Origin: Sesamum alatum
Taxonomy: Eukaryota > Streptophyta > Magnoliopsida > Lamiales > Pedaliaceae
Direction: 5' to 3'
DNA length: 64,000 bases
Assembly: GCA_034509735.1 (NCBI GenBank)
Contig: JACGWO010000005.1
Span: forward strand, 18,961,264-19,025,263
Below, piece by piece: positions 57,368 to 64,000 of the stretch (its first letter is position 1; every line of letters starts with the position of its first letter). A model generated the notes under the pieces. The model had not been told where the DNA came from. It ran no database searches and was given only the letters and a program-made list of their open reading frames with translations. Both the position numbers and the translations under genes were made by a program.

Positions 57368-57774
57368 GAAATCCCTTTATATAAGATCGTGTCATCGTCC
57401 TCATGTATTTACAAGACCTCTTGTAGCTCCACGTATTACATTTCAATCGGCGGTTTCAGGTCCCTATCACCTAACTCTTGTTGGAGAGGCAAATTGGAGA
57501 AGGCCATCTTTTTGCACCAGGAATAATGCCCTTTTCTTTTTTGGATTTAAGTTTACCAAGAAAATGTGTATCTTATGCTTGGGATAGTTATGGTTCTAGT
57601 GAACTTCAAAGAGAGTCTAAAAGATCAAGATATGAAGCTCCTTGGCATGCTAAAACAATGGGATATCATCATGACCAGCGTGATTGCATGTTGCGGGAAA
57701 TTATTGCAAAGAGTGGATCACCTATTTGTCACGCTCGATGTGTTGCTACAGGAGAACGGAACGATACTAATATG
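57368..57774 (+). pseudogene. Unidentified exon-like stretch with one frameshift
   Basis: The stretch is bordered by a good acceptor (tggattttggtgcag, ending 57,367) and a donor (gtaagt at 57,775). One frame runs open from the acceptor (KSLYIRSCHRPHV, then PRITFQSAVSGPYH). Near 57,480-57,560 the better frame becomes the next one (PRKCVSYAWDSYGSS, RYEAPWHAKTMGYHHDQRD, then CHARCVATGERND). Composition is protein-like, with C, H, W and Y and few repeats, unlike the AT-rich surroundings. I do not recognise the family. It may be a captured or relict host exon. If the frameshift is real it is broken. Confidence 0.4.
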
Positions 57775-57799
57775 TAAGTATAAGTTTTTTGAACAAATT

Positions 57800-58560
57800 C
57801 TAATAATTTGATTTTCACATTAGCTAAATTTGTACAAATATATTATTAATTTCCATATTATGACTTGCCTTCCTTAGGGCTAGGCATAATAAGTACTCAA
57901 AATAGATTTTTAGATATTAAGTTGTTGACATATAAACTACAAATTTTATTTTTTCTAAATTAGATAAATCACATAAATTTTGCATCTCATTCTACTTTAC
58001 TATTGTCCTAGATTGTTCGCCCCCCCCCCCCCCCCCCCCCCCCCCCCGTCGAAAGGTTTGTTTTTCTAAGTATTAGCAAGCTAAATATTGTCAAGATGTT
58101 ATCTACCATTTTGTCTACCTCAGGCTTTCTCTTGCTTTACCGTCTTGAGTTTCAATTCGTGCAAAAAAATTATGAATATAACTTTGCTTCATCAAATTTG
58201 AAATTAAGCATAAAGATCTTTAACATATATGCATAATTAATTAGTCACAACAACTTTTGAATGTTAAATTATCGACGTTAAACTATAAAGTTGTTGCTAA
58301 ATTAGATATATTACATAAATGGTGCATTTTATTCTATTTTGTTGATGTTCTATTTTATGTATTTTCTATAAGAAAGGATTCTATTTCCTATGTTTTAGCA
58401 AATTAAATGTTCTCAAGATATTATCTACCCATCATTGAGTCTACTTTAGACTCTTTGTCCTTTTTTTAGTTTTCAGGAATTGAAAGTGGAACAAACTTAA
58501 CATAGAAAATTTAAATATTTTGTTTACATTAAATTTCGATCTAACAATATTTATTCTTAC
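57800..58560. repeat. Diverged direct duplication of about 230-bp units with a C28 tract
   Basis: The words ttagataaatcacataaattttgcat, gtattagcaagctaaat and aagatgttatctacc (57,960-58,110) recur as ttagatatattacataaatggtgcat, gttttagcaaattaaat and aagatattatctacc (58,300-58,425). A run of 28 C at 58,020-58,047 lies in the first copy only. No coding signal. Confidence 0.6.
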
Positions 58561-61323
58561 CTTTGAAGCCTGAGGTAGTTAATTGCTATGGACAAATTGA
58601 ATTGGTGTTGTCAATACGCTAGTGCTATCGTGTTCATTCTACTTGTTGTTCTTGCCGGATAGTGAAGACGATATACACAGAGTCCTCAACCATCTGATAA
58701 ACATATCAGTGGAAACAACTCAACAATTTATATTATATGTCAAGGTTATAATAGGCATTACAGTAAATGGAAGATACGTTGATTGCAAAAATGTATAATA
58801 GCAAGTGTACTAGCTATCAAGTAGTATAAAGAATGTCGATCCCACAAGGATTTAATGAAACAATTACCACAACTATGACTAACCCCTAATTATTTGGACA
58901 ATTGAGAATTTAAATGATTTTATGGAACTACTAAAATGCAATAAAATCAACTAAAGCAAGTAATTACGGTGAAGGAAAAACACAGATTTAGGAAGAAGTG
59001 CTACGGCTATAGGTCCACCTAATCAATACAACGTATTCAATATTAACGATCACTCAAACAAACAAGTATTTTCGCATACTGAGGTTTTTTCTATTTTATT
59101 CCAATATACTTTCTCGAGCTATACCGAACCTATTACTATCAAGAAATTAGGGGATCTCTCCTCTCCAAAACTCGTGATAATAATGCATGAAGATTTATAA
59201 AAAACCTATGGAACCAGATAGATTATGCCTGTGTATGTCTACACATCATTCAATCCACACCATGAATTACTCTTTCCACTATGCTAAATTCCCTGTCGGT
59301 TCATTAACATAATTAAGAAAATCTAAGAGGTGATCAAGCTCTTAAATAATAGCAACAAACACAATAACTCATAGATATGCGAAAATAACAATAGATTAAT
59401 TTAGAAAATATTTAACACATAGTATCAATTAGGCTTTCCATAAGCCTTAGCACAAAAATTAGTTTATCCTAATTTAGAGATCAATTAAGAATTTACTAAT
59501 ATAAAATTAAATTACATATTGCTAGAAACAATATTTGGTAGAATTTAAATATTTAGACCAAATACTTCAATACTTTATATATTTAGTTGCTCCATTAATG
59601 GTCTTGTTCCATTAACTAGACATCAACAATATTATCTACTACGATACCAAATTGTGTTCACTGTAATTTTATGAGGTTATAGCCATTACAATAAGTTAAG
59701 AAATTAAAATATCCCAATTCATACTCGTGCTTTTAATTATGATAAACATATACAACATAATATGAAAATATGAATTATTATATACAAATATTATATATAA
59801 CAGATATTAGAATCCTGTTATCATTTCATCTTTTAGATGATTATAAATCTAATTAAAGAGTAGTCTAAACTACTTATATAATACATACAACCAAAACATG
59901 GTATCAACTAATTACTTTACTTTTTACATCCCTATATTATACATTTTATTCCTCATTTAAATATTCATTTAAATTATACATATTTTTAATTTGTTTCACT
60001 AATGAAATAAGATTTTAATTTTTTTCCTAATTGTGCAAATCAAGAATTATATTTTTCTGTTCTACTGTTATACGAACTATCACTAAAGTTGTTTATAATA
60101 TAATTTTCTTATAATAATCTCTTTAATTTTCATTTTATTTCTCATGTTGTTAGAAAATAGTCTAAATTAGTGAATAATATTTCATAGAATGTATTGAACG
60201 GAAAAAACATAATAAATCATTGAGTAATCTTTCTAAGTTAGAGTCAAATTAAAAATATAAATGTATACAAATTAAATTAATTACTTTTATTTAAAATGAT
60301 GCAGTAGAATTCTTATAGACCAAGTAATTATAAGTTTATTAAATATCCCACAAATCATAGACTTATTTAATTCATAAAATAAGTTTTGAATAATAATATA
60401 TTATGATTTTATAATTAATATTATAAATCCAATTCATTAATTATGAAACCACTTATAAAGTAAGTGATCTTATACTTAGTTTGTTTTTCATAAATAATTA
60501 ATTTTTAACATAAACTTATTTAAAGTCCTTGTTTCTAATTTAACTTTATTTTCGTTGAACTTACGGTAGTATACTATTTAATTAGTACCCAAGATATTAT
60601 CTATTCACATATAAAATTATATTCTCTATGATATTTTAATATTTTTAATCATCACAAAAAGTAAAAAAGAAAAATAAAACATCTCAAGTTACTTCCCTTT
60701 CCTTCAAAGAGATGTTTCGTCAAGTTTCTAATTAATCGTATCTTCTCTTAATTATATATCCTATATACTTTCCTAGTTAGTACTAAGATTTTTAACCAAT
60801 TTCATTTAATTAGTTATTATTTATGAATAAAACTCTTTATTGTAATACATTTTCATTAGACTTCTATTTCAATTCAACTAGGTAAGTAATTAACAAGTAT
60901 TATTTGGGCCTCTTGATTAAAAATTACGGACCTTAGGGGTTTATTAAAATTTTTTGAAACAACGAGGGGTATCTGTTTTTATGCCAAACCTCAGGGGAGG
61001 TTTTTTTTAATTCACCCTAAAAACTAATTACAAAAATACTTACTTGTACACATAAATTTATAATCTACTATTATATGAAAAGGGTATAAGTGGCAGCACA
61101 GAGAAAGAAAGAAACATAAAACATGACAAATCATTAAAACATAAAACACTTTTATAATATACATAGATATACATAAATTTTTATATTTTTAAAATATTAA
61201 AATAAACTATTTTTTTCAAAGTTGTACTTCGTGAATTGATTGTGACAAGACATCACAATGTAAAAAGAAAGATCACAAAGGTAGGTGGTGTAGGAAAAAA
61301 TAAAATAATGATAATGTTGAAAA
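58561..61323. other. AT-rich DNA; possible LTR-like block at 58,770-59,330
   Basis: The block with agcaagtgtactagctatc, aatgtcgatcccacaagg and the following ~450 bp resembles sequence often seen in plant gypsy-type LTRs and their internal borders, but I find no ends or coding domains. The interval 60,900-61,020 (gaggggtatctg, caggggagg) is a MITE scrap. The remainder is very AT-rich without frames. Confidence 0.4.
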
Positions 61324-61339
61324 CACTATAAAAAAAATG

Positions 61340-61985
61340 CAGGATTAGGAACGGATACAGGGGCCCGTTCCACTTACCGTTCCTATTAGGGACGGTAAAT
61401 GGAACTGCTGTGGAACGAAAAACCGTTGATGACATCACTGTCGTGGTAATTGTAATACAAATTAGTAGGAACGACATGACCGTTCCTATTTGAGTGCCAA
61501 CATACGTGAGCCAATTTGTACACCTATAACCGTTCCTAAAAGGGACCTGATATATTTTGGACTTCAATTTGGAACACATGCGTGTAATTTGGAATGGATA
61601 GTCGACCGGGAACACTTACCTTTCCTATTTGGGTTCCCATGGCCGTGTCTTTTTGGACCGGTCTGCTGACCGTTCCAACATGTAGTCCTACATAAGACCC
61701 TTTTACGCCATGGGCAAAAATATAATGCAATTACCGTTCCAAATTGTCAGTATATAGTAAGTCCAATATTGTTACAATTACCGTTTCCAATTGTACTCCA
61801 ATTAGGAACGGTCCTGGTGCGTGTGCCTCATACCGTTCATAATAAGCCCTAACGGCTATATTACAACGGTAAAAGTACCGTTCCTGTAACCCCACCTATG
61901 ACCGTTCCTAAAGCTGGAACAACGGCTATATTTAAACGGCTAGTTTTGTGTTTCAAATAATATTCCAATGCCCGTTTCAATTTTT
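61340..61985. repeat. CACTA-2 subterminal repeat array
   Basis: Frequent ccgttccta, ccgttccaa and inverse ggaacgg words occur in both directions every 30-60 bp, the same family as the array at 34,930-35,765. Confidence 0.75.
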
Positions 61986-61987
61986 TC

Positions 61988-61997
61988 TATATATATG
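61988..61997 (+). promoter_or_regulatory. CACTA-2 promoter TATA run
   Basis: The sequence tatatatatg follows the repeat array, with a pyrimidine-rich leader and a likely splice donor (gctcaggtaagt, about 62,136). Placement matches CACTA-1. Confidence 0.5.
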
Positions 61998-62239
61998 TCC
62001 CCCTTCTTTGTCATTGTTCTTATAATTACTCTCCAACTCATTTTGTTGTAACTCCCCCCTTGATTCTTTATGCGGAAAATCGAACATATCAATTACCGAG
62101 CGCGAATTTTGCATTGATATTGATAGGTGTTTTGCTCAGGTAAGTATGCAAAATTCTGTTACTTTTGTATATATATATATATATATAATATACTCTCATC
62201 ATTTAATTGCGTATTGTTGTGAATTATACGTAGGACCAA

Positions 62240-62560
62240 TCATGTTAAGACAGTTGAGGAAATGGATGTATGATCGAGATGTTCTGGGTGTGACGCTGGA
62301 GTTTGAGGATGGTGTTACAACATTTTTAGAATGGGCCCAGTCTCAACGTACATATATAAATGGGGACAAGATTAAGTGTCCCTGTCGGAAGTGCAAAAAC
62401 GAACGGTTCAAAACACCAGATGAGGTAAATTTTGATTTGGTTATGAAAGGGTTTATACCAGAGTATTACAATTGGACTTCGATGGTGAGGAGAGGGTGCA
62501 GGAATACTTTGAAGCATTGACAGCGCCGCCTATGCAGCAGCAGCAGCAAACGCCACCCGT
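62240..62560 (+). pseudogene. CACTA-2 transposase-associated domain (first exon block)
   Basis: The frame from 62,240 reads MLRQLRKWMYDRDVLG, LEFEDGVTTFLEWAQSQ, then KIKCPCRKCKNERF (a Cys-rich zinc-like motif) and KGFIPEYYNWTS. This is the N-terminal transposase-associated domain of plant CACTA transposases. The usual HGE continuation is shifted into another frame near 62,485 (FDGEERVQEYFEAL), and a Gln-rich stretch (QQQQQT) follows. The domain is believed to bind DNA. Confidence 0.85.
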
Positions 62561-62699
62561 TCAGGAGGAGGGTAGTTCGCATTGGGGTGATGCGGCTCAG
62601 ATGGATTGGGCGCAGAGGATGGAATTCGATGCCGTCGGGCCGTCATTCTGGTCTTCGTACAACTAGGAGGGACCGACTGATGATGGTACTCGGGAGTGT

Positions 62700-63425
62700 C
62701 CATCTGATGTGGGTCCTAGTTCATATTACGATTCGGGGCCCTATAATTATGTGTTTGGCTTGTCAAACCATGTTTTTTGTTGTAGTTCATGCTACGGACC
62801 AACCGTTGTAGAACGGCTGCACCACCTCTCAGTTGGCGTCAATTGCCTCTTTGGTGAATATCAAAGCCGAAGGGGGTTTTTTCGAGCATACATATGATTG
62901 GTTATGCTAGTGGGATGATACTATAATGCCCGGCGATCACACTTTCCCCGCCGATTATTACAATACGAAGAAATTATTAAGAGTATTGGGTTTACCAGTT
63001 CAGAAGATTGATGCTTGCAAAAACGGTTGCATGTTGTACTGGAAGGACGATATTGATTTGGAATATTGCAAGTTCTGTGGAGACGCTAGGTACAAGCCCA
63101 CCATGGATAGAAATCCTAAACGCAAGAAGTCCCCGTATGCCATTCTTAGGTATCTACCGCTTACCCCTCGGCTGTAGAGGTTATATGCGTCGGAGGCCAC
63201 AATAGAGCATATGACTTGGCATGCGAGCCATAAGACGGAGGAAGGATCCATGTGTCATCCGTCCAATGCAGAGGCTTGGAAGCATTTTGACCGGATGTAT
63301 CCTGATTTTGTAGCTGAGCTTTGTAATGTTAGACTTGGGTTTTGCACGGATGGGTTTGCACCGCATGGCCAGTATGGTAAAACTTACTCATGTTGGCCCG
63401 TGAGACTTACTCATCGTTCTTTCCA
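62700..63425 (+). pseudogene. CACTA-2 transposase catalytic-region start (TNP2-type), truncated
   Basis: The frame in 62,926-63,177 reads KIDACKNGCMLYWKDDIDLE, YCKFCGDARYKP, KKSPYAILRYLPLTPRL. A TAG at 63,175-63,177 replaces the usual Gln. The same frame then continues to 63,429 with LYASEATIEHMTWHASHK, HPSNAEAWKHFDRMYPDF, VRLGFCTDGFAPHGQYGKTY and SCWPV. After that the family sequence ends abruptly (RLTHRSFH, stop). About half or more of a full transposase is missing. It is better preserved than CACTA-1, so the element is younger. Confidence 0.87.
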
Positions 63426-63790
63426 TTAGGAACAGTATGGGGAACACCTTGTCTATTAGTTGACCGTTCCTAGTATTACAATTCCAACCAATTGGTCCGA
63501 TATCTCAACATCCGTCAGCCGGATCGACACTATTTTTGAACACATAGAAGATTATGGATATGAATTGATGTCCAACGATCTGATTTTCAATCAGCAACCT
63601 GGATTTAAGGATGTATCTGTTTTCTTACGATGAATACTGACCGGATACGATATCTCGAGAACCTCACACCGAAATTCCGCAAAACTACATATAATGTATT
63701 ATTTTGTATGGTACATGATATCTAACGGTTTGATTAGAATTTTGACGGTCTGATTATGCCGTGCAGTACAACAACATAGGATGCTAGTTA

Positions 63791-64000
63791 CATCTGTGAA
63801 ATACTAACAAAAATAAATAGACAAATATACTTGATATTCTGAACGTGTGTGTATTTTCTAAAAACTACTATATATAGTCAAAGTCATTAATTATCCAATT
63901 GTATACCTTTATGCAATCAGATGAGTGTTCGGAACGTGTTTTTCTTAATTTATAGTTATTATTTTACTAGATAAAAAAAATATTGGAATACATATCGGAA
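63791..64000. other. AT-rich end of window, nothing recognised
   Basis: No coding or repeat signal is visible. It may still be inside CACTA-2. Confidence 0.4.

Larger units (their letters stand above)
61324..63790 (+). mobile_element. CACTA-2: En/Spm-type transposon, right end uncertain
   Basis: The left end is CACTATAAAAAAAATGC at 61,324, next to the subterminal repeat array. A promoter and transposase exons follow. From about 63,410 the transposase frame gives way to subterminal-type sequence (gaccgttcctag at 63,462 and later words), suggesting an internal deletion that joins the front of the gene to the 3' end. The right terminus is not evident before the window ends. Confidence 0.7.

Noticed and set aside
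1..64000. CRISPR array, phage, operon or other prokaryotic system
   Set aside because: No spaced direct repeats of that kind, no ribosome-binding-site gene spacing, and all recognisable genes are plant transposon genes.
1..64000. A new multi-gene biological system
   Set aside because: I looked for host genes acting together and found none. Every confidently assigned coding block belongs to a transposable element, and all are disabled.

Overview
This window is plant nuclear DNA, almost certainly from a flowering plant with a transposon-rich genome. The evidence is Ty1/copia elements primed by initiator-methionine tRNA (binding site TGGTATCAGAGC), a Ty3/gypsy element with Tat-like features, CACTA, hAT and Mutator-like DNA transposons, and a LINE remnant. 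I see no intact host gene, no tRNA or rRNA gene and no CRISPR array. The species cannot be named from the sequence.

Region 1 to about 34,550 is a nested stack. The base is a degraded Ty3/gypsy element on the minus strand. Its pieces lie at 33,319-34,5xx (5' LTR and gag start), 20,784-22,872 (gag and protease) and 9,602-10,549 (reverse transcriptase). Three copia elements have landed in it. Copia-B (plus strand, 22,873-33,318) is inserted in gag with a perfect 5-bp duplication GGCAC. Copia-C (minus strand, 10,550-20,778) is inserted just before the gypsy reverse transcriptase with a perfect duplication GTTAA, and the gypsy reading frame resumes across it. Copia-A (minus strand, about 1,098-9,601) is inserted in the gypsy reverse transcriptase. 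Copia-A carries a 497-bp Mutator-type MITE in its leader. Its own 3' LTR is broken by a second-subfamily LTR, which is in turn broken by another LTR end running in from the left edge. All three copia copies share one gag-pol type, and all are disabled.

Region 34.5-44.6 kb holds DNA transposon debris: a CACTA transposase pseudogene with its subterminal repeat array, a hAT transposase C-terminus with one hAT end, CACTA termini, a solo copia LTR, and a short stretch that looks like a captured piece of an ABC transporter C-family gene. Region 44.6-50.4 kb is AT-rich and holds three inverted-repeat elements. One is a 1.9-kb, almost fully palindromic element with a 10-bp target duplication. Region 50.6-55.6 kb is an old copia LTR plus leader, broken by an inverted LTR and by a 761-bp hAT element with an 8-bp target duplication. 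The rest contains a LINE endonuclease fragment, an unidentified exon-like stretch near 57.4-57.8 kb, AT-rich DNA, and a second CACTA element from 61,324 that runs towards the right edge.

Nothing here forms a working host pathway. The interest lies in insertion order, recent activity of copies that are now dead, and inverted-repeat structures that could be sources of small RNA. All comparisons were made by eye without alignment software.
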